DNA of 64,000 nt from assembly GCF_902498745.1 (NCBI RefSeq), contig NZ_LR701479.1, forward strand, positions 2,745,060-2,809,059. The letters run 5' to 3'. A program made the position numbers and the translations under genes. Source of the stretch: Erythrobacter sp. EC-HK427 (GTDB lineage: Bacteria; Pseudomonadota; Alphaproteobacteria; Sphingomonadales; Sphingomonadaceae). This document shows positions 33,415 through 45,400 of the stretch, piece after piece (position 1 is the first letter of the stretch; every line of letters begins with the position of its first letter). The notes below the pieces were generated by a model that did not search any database, was not told the origin of the DNA, and saw nothing but the letters and a program-made list of their open reading frames with translations.

Positions 33415-33437
33415 GGCGCGCACCGTGTGGTGCGGCC
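33415..33437. other. Hairpin between tRNA-Pro and the giant gene
   Basis: CGCACC GTGT GGTGCG is a perfect 6-bp stem, extended by GGC/GCC with a bulge. It lies about 27 bp past the stop of the giant gene and could end its transcript, but there is no T-run. Confidence 0.35.
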
Positions 33438-33463
33438 CGCCTGCGCAAACCGGTCTGCGCGCC

Positions 33464-36400
33464 CTAGCCGATCAGATACGGATCGAGCCACGGCGGCAAC
33501 AGCGCGTTGACGTCCTCATAGTCGGGCAGAACCTCGTATGGACGCGGTCCGCGCGGGTCCTCCCACATGGTGAGGCCATGCCGCTCCACCTCGGCCATGA
33601 ACGCTGCAAGATCGGCCTCGGCTGACAGCAGCGCCGGGTCTGCTTCCTGGAGCCCGTTCTCACCAGTAGCAGATGGTTGCACGAGTGCAGCAGCGAGCGC
33701 CTCCAGCGGCAGGTCCTGCGTCCACACCGCGCTATCGGCAGGCACACGATCGAGCGGCAAGTCCTGCGTGCCGAGCACGACATCGACAAAGACCGCCTGC
33801 AGCGGCAAGTCCTGTGTTTCGATCACGCCTGCGCTGCGCCAATGTACGGGCGCAAGCTCCTGCATTTCCAGCACTTCCCCGGCCCGCATCCGCGCAAAGG
33901 GCAGATCCTGTGTGCCCACGCTGAAGGCTGGCCCTGCTGCCCCAAGCGCAAATCCCGGCACTTCGTTGTAGAATTCCAAGCCAGTCTGCGCCGCCGCCGC
34001 GCTGGCGAACAAAGCGGCAGAGGACGGCTGGATAACCGCGCTGGAAGGCGGCACAATCAGAGTGGCGATGTCGACAGTCGTGCCATCGCCGAAGACGATA
34101 TATTCCATGTGGAACAACAGATCGGTGCCTTCGTCCCCGGCGTGTTCAGGATCGAGATCGCGCACCTCGATGCTGCCATTGGCAAGCACGGTGATCCGGA
34201 AATCGGCGTAGCGGCCGTAGTAATACGCGGTATCCGTGCCCCAATTGCCGCCGATCCGGTCATCGCCCGCACCGCCCCAGAACTGGTCGTCCCCGCCAAA
34301 TCCACGCAGCTTGTCCGCACCAAGGCCGCCCGCAATCGCGTCTGCCCGATAGCCGCCGGAAATCACATCGTCCCCCGCCGCTCCGAACAGCGCATTTTCC
34401 GAGTCCAGTTCGCCAAGCATCGTGTCACCCAGCGCGCTGCCCTGGACATAATCGGCAAAGGCCGAACCGACCGTAACCTGCGCCCATGCCACATCGATAT
34501 AGGTGCCGTCAGAAACGGTGTAGTCGAAGGTCAACGTTCCGCTCCATTCTCCAAGATAGTTGATGACGATATTGCCATCATCATCCAGTGCGATTTCACC
34601 GTGGCTGGTGGAACCCACTGCTGTGACCGTCAGCACATCATCGTTCACGTCCGTATCGTTCGCCAGCAGATCGGCGGCGAGGATCACGAAGCGTGAACCG
34701 CGCGCGGTCAATTCGTCATTGATTGCATCGGGCGCATCGACCGACTGCACGGTCACCCGCACTCTGGCGGTATCAGTCAGAACGCCGTCGGTGATGGTAT
34801 AGTCGAACGTCATCTCGCCAGCAAAAGTGCCGAGATCGTCCACCCGCACATTGCCATCCGCATCAATCGACACCGTGCCCACGCTGGCATTGCCAACCGA
34901 AAGCAGCGCCACCGCGTCTCCGTCCATATCGCTGTCGTTGAGCAGGATATTGGCGGCTTGGACAACAAAGCCCGATGCTTGCCCGAATAGCGTGTCATCG
35001 ACAGCGGTCGGCGCGTCATTGGTGGGCAATACGGTGAAGGTGACGATTGTGCTCGTCTCTGCTTTGCCATCACTCGCAAACACGCGGACATCGATATTGC
35101 CGTTGAAATCGGGCGCGAAAGTGCCGGTGAAAGTTCTGCCGTCGAAGTTCAAGGTTGCAGGCAATGGCGAGCCATCGGCCATTTCGGCGCGCAAGGTGAG
35201 CTGATCGCGATCATAATCGCGGAAAGTCGCAGCAGGCACGGCGAAGGTCAGCGGCACATCCTCGTAAACTTCCACTGATGCAACCGGCACCGCGACAATG
35301 GGCGCGTCCTCTTCCGACTGCCAATCGATAGTGAAGACCTCAGCGACTTCCAGATCGCCATCGCTGGCGATGACATAGAGCTCTATCACGCCATCGAAAT
35401 TGGGTGCCGGAGCAGCCGAGATCGTTGTGCCGTCAAACGACATGAAGCTGGGCAGCGGACGGCCGCCCGCGCGCTCGACCCGGATCACCAGATCATCGCC
35501 ATCGGGATCGCTGAACATTCCGGCGGGCAAGGCGATCGAGACGTGCTCGCCTTCCACCGGCGTAAGATCGGCCAGCGGAATATCCACCTGCGGCGGATCG
35601 TTGAGCACGATGAAATTCGTCACCAGATCAAACGTGTCACTGATGCTGAGTTCGCCATCGCTGGCAGTAACGGTGATCGACAGCGCATCGTCCACATTGG
35701 GCACGGTGCCGGTGAAGCGCGTGCCGTCAAAGCTCAGCCAATCGGGCAGCGCATCGCCATTGGCGAGCGTTGCGGTGAGCGTCAGCGTATCGCTCTCGAC
35801 ATCGCTGAACGTGCCATCGGGCAATACGATATTGACTACGCTTGTCCCGTCAGCCGCAGCATCGGCAATCGCATTGTCGAGCACCGGCGCATCGTTGACC
35901 GCGGCAAAGCCGAGCGTGACCTGCTTGATGGTCTCGACCTCGCCATCAAACCCTGCGAATTCGAGCACGACATCGCCGTTGAAGTTCAGCGGCGGGGTGC
36001 CGGTAATGCGACCCGTAAGCGCGTCGTAGCTGATCCAGTCGGGCAGCGGCTCGCCATCGGGGCTGCGCAGCTCCACCACCAGCGCATCGCCATCGGCATC
36101 GGTGGCAAGGCTGCGCGGCAGGATGAAGGTGAACGGCGTATCCTCCGTGCCCGCGAATACCGGGATAACCCCGATTGCGGGCGTATCGTTAACCGCAGCA
36201 ATGGTGAGATTAACGCGCGCCGTATCGGTGCGGCCGGTGCTGTCGACCAGCTCATAATCGAACCATGCATTGCCGTTGAAATTGGCATTGGGGGTGATGA
36301 CCAGCTGGCCGATGCCATTGTCTTCGACGGTAACACCCTGGCTGCCGAGCAGGCGGCTGATAACCACCGCCTGACGATCCACGTCAAAGTCGTTGGCCAG

Positions 36401-39400
36401 CACCTGCGTCACGAAGATCGTCAGTGGCTGGTCTTCGGTCAGGGTGAAGGTGTCATCGGTCGCCACCGGATTGTCCGGCGCGGGCAGCACTTCGATGGTG
36501 ACCGTGGTCGGCACCGCAAAGCCGCTTTCATTGGTGATCGCATAGGTCAGCGTCAGCGTGCCGAAGAAATCCGCCTGCGGAGTGACGCGGTAGAGCCCGT
36601 TGTCGAGCAGCTGGACGCCTGGCCCGACCAGCCCGAGGAAGGTCGGTATCGTTTCCTCTGGAATGAAATCATTCGCCATCAGGAATTCGGGATCGATATC
36701 GATGAAGCTGTCTTCGAGGACTTCGAAACCGGCATCCGAAACTGCAATCGGCAGCTCGAATTCGGGCAGCACGATCAATTCGACAACGCCGACGCTGGTG
36801 GCGCCGAATTCGTCGGTGACGCGGTAATGGAACTGCGCATCGCCGAAATAGCCTTCGCGGCCGATAAACACGGCGGTGTCGCCCTCGCGGCGGACGGTGC
36901 CGTTGTCGCCGTCGAACACTTCCACGATGGAGAAGGAATGGCCTTCCACATCACGGTCATTGGCGATCAGATCGGCGAAATTGATAACAATTTCGGTGTC
37001 CTGATCGACGAAGAAAGTGCCATCAGTATTGGCAATCGGCCCATCATTGACCGGCGCGACATCAAATTCGATCACGCCGTTGCGGGTCGCCCGGCCATCG
37101 CTGATCGTGTAGCGGAAGGTCTGCACGCCGAAGACGTTTTCTTCCGGCACGAATTGGTAGCGGCCATCGGGTAGCTCCTGAATCCGGCCCTGCGCACCAT
37201 CCTTGCTCAGCGAAACGAAGGTGAAGGTGTCGCCATCGGGATCGAAATCATTGCCCAACAAATCGGCGATGGTGAATTCGAAAGGCGTATCCTCCACCGT
37301 TTCAAAATGGTCGAGCGTCGCCACCGGCGCCTGATTGGTGCTGGCGACATTGACCCGCACCAGCCCCACGCTGTCGCCATGGGTGCTGTCGGTGATGAGA
37401 TATTCGAAGGTCGCTATGCCATTGGTGTTCGGCGTGGGCGTGAACAGGATGTTCGTGCCGTCGAATGACACCGTGCCGCCGGTCGCGTTGCGCACACCGA
37501 GGAAGCTGATCGGGTCGCCGTCATAGTCGAAATCATTGCCCAGCAGCACCGCCGGGTCGATCACCAGCGGCGTATCTTCGACACCCGCGATGTTGTCGGT
37601 GACCGCGACCGGCGGATCGAACAGCGGCTGCACGTTGAGCGTGACCACGCCGTTTGCCGTGCCCTCGGCATCGTCGGTGACGGTGTAGACGAGGCTGTCC
37701 AGGCCGGAGAAGGCGTTGTCCGGCGTGTAGGTTACGGTCGCCAGATTGCCGTCGAATTCCTGCGTGGCCGAACCTTGCGCGGTCTCGCTGCCATTGCTGG
37801 CGGTGAAAACGATCCCGTAGGTGGCCAGCACATTCAGCGGAACAAGCGCGGTGAGCGTGCCGGTGGTGGCGTCGAGGCTCATCCATGCGGGCAAGGCCGA
37901 GCCGTCGGCGAGCGTCGCGCTCCATGTCGCGCCCGCAGGCACCAGCGCCACCGCATCACTGCCTTCAAGCGTCACTTCGGCAAGGTTGAGCACAACCGCG
38001 CCATTGCTCGGCACGCCCAGCGCCACGACGCGCAGCGCGTCGCCATCATCGTCGCGGTCATTGGCGAGCAGATCGGTGACGGCAAAGGTGACGTCGCCAT
38101 CCTCGAACAGATCGACACGATCGCCGCGCGGATCGGGCGTTTCGCCATCGGGGCGCACGTTGAAGATGATGAAGGCATCGTCGGTGGACACGCCGCCCTT
38201 CTCGTCTTCCGCACCGTAGCGGATGACGAGCGGGCCGTTGTAATCCTCCGGCAGAGTCAGATCGATACGCTCGCCATCGTCGCGGATGCGCAGTGCATCA
38301 TTCTCGACAATATCGAATGTCGGGTCGACCACCACTTCGGTGATGATCGACATCGTCGGCAAGGTCGAACCGTTGCCGTCAAAATCGATCCGGATCGGCA
38401 CCGCGCCGACATATTCGCTCGCCGGAATGCCAGTGTAGCTCATATCCTCCGCATCGAAGGTGAGCCAGTTGTTGAGCGGCGCACGGCTCTCGCGCGTCGA
38501 TTCCACATTGGCGGCATCGCCCATGTCGATGGCGAACAGGCCTTGGGCGGCGAAGAAGTCGATATTGGCGAGCAGCGCGTTGATCGCCGGATCAATGCCG
38601 ACCGCCGGATCGATCACGAATTCGAGCGTGAAGCCGCGATTGGTCGAAAGCCAGGTGTCCTCGTCCACTTGCTGGTCGATATCGGGCACCCATGTGACAT
38701 GGACGCGCGCGACCGGCGCATCGGCATCGGGTTCGAAGCCCGACAGTTCGAAGCTGAACGTGTCGAAATTGAACGTCAGCCAGTCCGGCAGCGGACGGCT
38801 GCTGGCGCGCGAGACGCTCCATTCGCCTGCGCCCATTTCGAACAGCGCGATATCGCTGTTGTAAGTGATACCCGCCGCGACCGTCGCTGGATCGATGCTC
38901 AGCGTCTCTTCCAGCGTAACCGGCACGCCTTCATTGTCGACGCTGAAAGTGATCGTCACATCGAAGGCATTGGTCACTTCAGCAGGCGGGGTGCCGGTGA
39001 AGGTCAGCGTTGCGGCGTCGAAAGTGAGCCAAGCGGGCAATTCCGAACCATCGGCCAAAGTGGCGGTGGCGGTAACCGCATCGTCCACCGTCTCGGCGGA
39101 GAATTCGAAGCTCTTGGCGAATGGCTCACGGATGGTGAACCCGTCCATCACATCCGCTTCCACCGAGATTCCGGCAGCGAGATCGGCGATGGTGGTCGCA
39201 TCGCCGAGATCGAAGCTGAAGCGGAAGGGATAGGTGCCGCCATTGGAGGGATCGCGCACGAACACCGCCACATCGGCACTGCCCGTCGCCCCATCCGGCA
39301 CCACGCCGATGAAGGTCAGCGTCGCTTCGTCAAACGTCAGCCAATCCGGCAATGCGGTGTTGTTGTCGCTCAGCGCCTCTACCGTGAAGTCCGGCGCAAG

Positions 39401-42400
39401 GAAGCGCGTGCCCAGATCGCCGAGAATTTCGGTGAAGCTGTAGAAGATGACATCGCCATCCTGATCCAGATCATTACCGAAGGTCTCGCCCGGAATGACA
39501 TACAGCGTCAGGTCTTCAATGCCCGCCACCACATCGTCGCGGATGATCGGCCCGGCATTGTCGGGCAGGATGGTGATGTGCACGGTCGCCGTGTCGGTCG
39601 CACCGAAAGCGTCCGAGATCGTGTATTCGAAGCTGGCCGAGCCGTTGAAATTGTCGCGCGGGACAAATTCGATCATGCCATCTTCATTGACGCGGATCTT
39701 GCCGTTCTCGGCGAAGCGATAAACGCCTTCGAACGTCAGCAAGTCACCGTTTTCATCCGTGTCGTTGAGCAGCAGGTCTGCCGGATCGATCAGCAGGATC
39801 GTGTCTTCCAGCGTGCGGTAACCGTAATCGTCCTTCGCCTTGGGCGGATCGTTCAGCGGGCGCACTTCGATCTGGTATTGCAGCACCGAGGACAGGCCGC
39901 GCGCATCGATCACTTCGAATTCGATCACCGAAGCGCCCAGCCGCGCCGGAGTGTAGTCGATCAGCCCGGTGTCGGGATCGAAAGTCAGCGTGCCGTTGCT
40001 GGTCGGGTTCTCGTCCGCCCCGCCAACGAGGCCGACAAACGTTACCGCATCGTCTTCCACGTCATAGACATGGCGCATCAGATCGGTGATCGAAATCTCG
40101 GTCGTCTGCTCCAGCCGCACCTTCTTCAGATGCCGCCCGATACGCGGCGCATCGTTGACCGGTGCGAAGTAGATTTCGACATCGGCGGTCGATTGCGCGC
40201 CCGAGCTGTCTTCCAGCACATAGCGGAATCCGGCAAAGCCGAAATAATCGGGACGCGGCTTGAACTCGATATACTGGCCGTCCAGCTTCGCACCGACATG
40301 GGTGCCTTCAAGATCGTGGGTTTTCTTGTCGCTGTAGGGATCAATCGGCTCGCCAGCGAGATTGGTGAGCGGGAGAATGCTGACAATGCGCAGCCCTTCT
40401 TGCTCGGCATCGCCATCCACGTCGTAATCATTGGCCAGCAGGTTCTCGATGCGGATGCGCAGCAATTCGTCTTCGACGCCATATTGCAGCGGATCGTCCA
40501 CCGCGACCGGCGCATCATTGACCGGCGAGATATTGACCTCGACCCGCGCCGAGGACTGGCGGCCGAATTCGTCCTCTACCGTGTAGTTGAAGAAGGCATC
40601 GCCATTGTGATCCTGCGATCCTTGGAAAACGATCATGCCGTTCTCATCGACGAACACGCTGCCATCGATGGGCGAGCTGACGCCGACAAAGAAAATGCCG
40701 GTCAGATCGTCCGCATCATTTTCGATCAGATCCGCCGGATCGATGACAATCGGCTCGTCTTCCACTGCAAAGCGCACGATATCGTTCTGCGCGTTGAAGC
40801 GGCCCGGGCGCAGGTTCGCCGCGATGAAGTCCACATCCCAAACGGTGCCATCTGCAAAGACGATTTCCTCGATCCCGTTGGCCATCCCGAGGAAGTGGTT
40901 GGTGACCGTGACGCTATCGATCAGGAAGCCGTCGTCGCGCTCCAGCTCGATAAACAGATCATCACCAAAGCGGATGAGCGAAACATGGCGCGTTTCAACA
41001 TCGGCATCCAGCACGATGCGATCGATATCGCCTGCGCCGCCCAGCTCAGTGATCGTGTCTTCGCTGCTGTCGTAACCGAACAGGTAGGTGTCCCCGCCCA
41101 GTCCGCCCATCAGCAGATCGTCGCCGAACATCCCTTCAAACGTATCGGCATTATCGCTGCCGACGAAGGTATCGATCCAGTCCGAACCGATGAGCATTTC
41201 GATGCCGAACAACGTATCGCCCAGCGCTTCGCCAGCCGAGCCGGTGCCCGCCTTCAAATCGACGACAACGCCATTGTCCGCACCCGAATAATCGGCGGCG
41301 TCAAAGCCTTCGCGCCCGTCGATCACATCCGCGCCCAGATTGCCGCGAATGATGTTGTCATTCGCGTCGCCACGGATTTCATCGTCATGGTTTGAGCCGA
41401 TCACGATTTCGATGCTGCTGAACGTATCGCCCTCGGCATCGCCGCTGCTGGCTGTGCCATCGACCATGTCGATGACGATGCCGGTCGCGCTGATCGAATA
41501 GTCGGCAGTGTCTACACCCGCGCCGCCGATCAGCTGGTCAGCCCCGCGTTCACCGATCAGGATGTCATCGCCGTCAAGGCCGATCAGGATATCATCCCCG
41601 CGCCCGCCATTGAGCACGTTGTTACCTTCATCGCCGGTTAGCTGGTCGGCAAAGATGCTGCCGATCAGGTTTTCGATGCTGGTCAGCACATCGCCTTCGG
41701 CCCAACCGCCGCTGGCCGTGCCGTCGATCAGCGAGATGATGACCGCGCCGTCGGAGAAGAAATAGGTGGCGGTATCGGAACCATCGCCGCCTTGAAGATC
41801 GTCTCCGCCCGTGCCGCCGTCGAGCGTATCGTCGCCCAAACCGCCGATCAGCAGGTCAACCCCGCCGCGCCCTTCGAGCAAATCATTGCCGCCAAGCCCG
41901 GTCAGCGTGTTGGCATTGCCGTCTCCGCCGAGAGTATCGGCAAAGCGCGTGCCCGAAAGCGCTTCCACGCGGGTGTAAACGTCACCCTGCGCAAAGCCAC
42001 CCTGGCCCACGCGCGATTCCAGATCGGCGCGCACGCCAATATTCGAACCTTCGAAAGAAACGGTATCGAAACCCGCGCCGCCGTCGATCTCGTCGCCGCC
42101 ATCGCCGCCATCGATCCAGTCGTCACCATCGCCCGCATCGATATCGTCATCGCCATCGTCTGCGTAGATGATGTCATTCCCGCCCTTCCCCAGGATCAGG
42201 TCATCGCGGCGATAGCCCCAGATCGTCTCGTCAAGATCATTGCCTTCGAGATAGTCGATAAACGGCGTGCCGGTCAGCTCGCCGGTATAGACTTCCGCAA
42301 CGTTCGCGCGGGCAAAGCCGACATCGAGCAGGCCTTCCACGTCGCGGATGATATATTCGATCACGACCTCGCCAGTGAATCCCGGATCGAAGCGCGCAAC

Positions 42401-45400
42401 CATGAACTGCTCGCCCCGGAAGCTGACGATTTCGAACGTGCCAACCTGCACCCGCTGGCCCTGTGCCAGCGCCACTGGATCGAGAATGGCGTTGACCGCC
42501 ACAAATTCCGGACGCGGGCGGTCAGGATCGTCGAGATCGGCATCGATCTTGCCATCACCATCGGTATCCGCCTGCTCGATATCGAAATCGTTGAACAGCA
42601 GATCGGCAACATTGATCGCCAGCGGAATGTCGAACGGCGTGACAAAGCCGGTATCCTGCACAACCGTCGGATCGTCGTTCGAGGGGACGATAATGATATC
42701 GACAAAGCCTTCGGAAGACCCTTCGATATTGTCGGTTACACCATAGACGAAGCCCGAGCTGAACGTCGCATCCTGATCGGGGGTAAACAGCAGATCGCCG
42801 TTCACATCATATTCGAGCCTGCCGTTGAGCGGCCCCCCGGCCTTCCCACCGAATTTGAACAAGTCGCCAAGGCCGTTGAGCGGTCGCCAGCCGAGGAAGA
42901 CCAGCGGATCGCGGTCCACATCCACATCATTGCCCAGCAGCGCGGAAATCGGAATCGTGGTGGGAATGTCCTCAAAGACATACACTTCATCCGCCACCGC
43001 TTCGGGCGGAGCATCGCTGACATTGTCGAAATAGAGCGTCACCACCCCGCCGGCGACAAGGCCTTCGGGATCGGTGATGGTGTAGGCGAAGCTCGCCTCG
43101 CCCCAGAAATTCTCATCGGGCGTGAAGATGATCGAAGTGGCCGTGACGACGATATCGCCTTCCACCGCTTGCCCGGCATTTTCGAACGTAACGGCAAAGC
43201 CTTCGATATCGAAATCGTTCTTGAGCAGTTCGATGATCGGAATTTCGATCGGCACGTCTTCCGGCCCGCGCAGCAGGAAGGCGAAGTCGTCATCGCGGTA
43301 GGAGTCATTGCGCGCCACCGGATTGTCGTTCACCGCCTGATAGACAACGGTGGCCTTGGCCCAGGTGAAGCCGCCCTGCCCATCGCTGGCGAGATATTCG
43401 AAGCTGGCATCGCCGTTGAAATTCGCTCGCGGCGTGAACAGCACCGTCTGGTTGTCGAGCAAGCGCGCCGTGCCGCCTACCGAATTGCGCACACCGGCAA
43501 TCGTCAGCGCATCGCCGTCGATATCGCTGTCATTGGCGAACAGCTGATCGGCATTGATGACAATCGGATTGTCCTCGCGGATCGGCTCGCCTGCCTGCGT
43601 CTCGTCAAAACGGTCATCGACCGTGTCCGGCGCCTGGTTGACCGGTTCGACATAGACATTGGCGCGCGCGGTCGATTGTTCGCCGCTGGGATCCTGGATC
43701 GTGTAATCGAAGAAGGCATTGCCCCAGAAATACGGGTCAACCGGGCGCACCAGTACATTGCCATTGGCACCGATGCTGACCTGCAAATTGGCCGAGGATG
43801 CAACGGAAACGAGGGTCAGGCTGTCGCCGTCGATATCGGTATCGTTCGCCAGCAGGGATGCTGGCGCGATCTCGAACGACTGGCCTTCCAGCGTGCGGTA
43901 TCCGCTATCGGTGCGGGCGACCGGCGCATCATTGGCGGGGGTGACGGTAATGAACACCGTCGCCTCTGCGCGCCCGCCTTCAGGCGTGTTGGCGACATAG
44001 TTGAAGCGCGCCGGGCCGTTGTAATTGGCAGTGGGCGTGAAGCTGATCGTGCCATCACTGGCGAGCGACACCGTGCCACCCACCGCGCCCAGCACTTGGC
44101 CGATAATCATCCGGTCGCCGTCGATATCGTTCGACAGCAGGCGGTTGGCCGCGATGGTGAGGAACTGGTCTTCTACCACGCTGAAGCCGGTATCGTCCAA
44201 TGCCTGCGCAATGGGCCGGACATTGATGTTCACTTCCGCCTCGGCAAAGGCATTGTTGCCGTCGCCAATGCGGTAAGTGATCGTGGTCGGGCCGGTGAAG
44301 CCATTGGTGGGCGTGAAAAGCACATTGCCCAGCCCGTCGAGGCTGGCCGTGCCATTGGCGCCGCCATCCACGCTCACCAGCGTTAGCGGGTCTTCATCGG
44401 CGTCGAAATCATTGCCCAGCAGCGTGGCGATGGAGATTGTCAGCACATCGCCTGTGATGACCGTGTAATACCCGTCCTCGGTCGCCACTGGCGTATTGTT
44501 GGCAAGCAGCGTGCGGATGATCTCGCGATCCCACACCACGCCATCGGCAAAGACGTAGCTTTCGATCCCGCGCCCGTCATCGGCCAGCGCATCGATGAAG
44601 GTGAGACTGTTGTCGGCATCCCCGACAAAGCTCATTTGCACGCTATCGCTACCACGGAACAGCCGCGCGAGCGCGACATCGCCCGAATTGATGCCGAGCA
44701 GATAGATCGTGTCGGTTTCGCTGGTGGACGTGCCCGAATCCTCGATCGTATCGTGCCCGTCACCGATTTCGTAGCGGTAGGTATCCGAACCGGTCTTGCC
44801 GAAAACGAAGTCGTCGCCTGCCTGCAATTCGAACAAATCGTTGCCGTCAAAGCCTTCGATATTCTCGTCGAGCGCGGTGTCGATATCCTGCAGCGCACGA
44901 GCACGCATATCGGTGCGCGTCCAGATTGTGCCATCGGCAAAGCGGATCGTCACCGTATTGCCGCCGCTGTTGAGCGACCCCAGCGCATCGGTGAGCACGA
45001 TGCGGTCACCTGTCGCAAGGAAGGTGATGACGAAATCATTATTGCCCGGCCCGCCGCGAATGGCGAAATCGATATCGTCCGGATTGTAATCCGCGAGTTC
45101 GAGCACCTTGTTGCCCGTCCCGAAGGCATCGATCCGGTCATCCCCGTCGCCCGCGCGATAGATGAAGCGGTCATTGCCGCCGAGCCCGTCGATCAGATCA
45201 TCGCCCTTGCTGGCTTCGATGATCTCGCTGCCATTGGTGCCGACAATCGTCTCGCTGCGGTCGGACGACTGGATTTCGAGGATTTTCTGCGTGATCGCAG
45301 CCAGATTGAAACTCGTCCCGTCATCCAGCACGATCGTCTCGATGCCGCGATTGGCCGGATCGAGCAGGTCGACGATGATGATCTCGTCATCCGTTGTGGT

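Noticed and set aside
37775-41395. 1,206-codon plus-strand open frame opposite the giant gene; others of 750-1,130 codons at 44636-48037, 41792-44386, 56201-58621 and 51275-53530
   Set aside because: Their peptides are low-complexity shadows of Asp/Gly/Val-rich codons on the minus strand; they have no domains, and the minus-strand frame is clearly protein-coding throughout.
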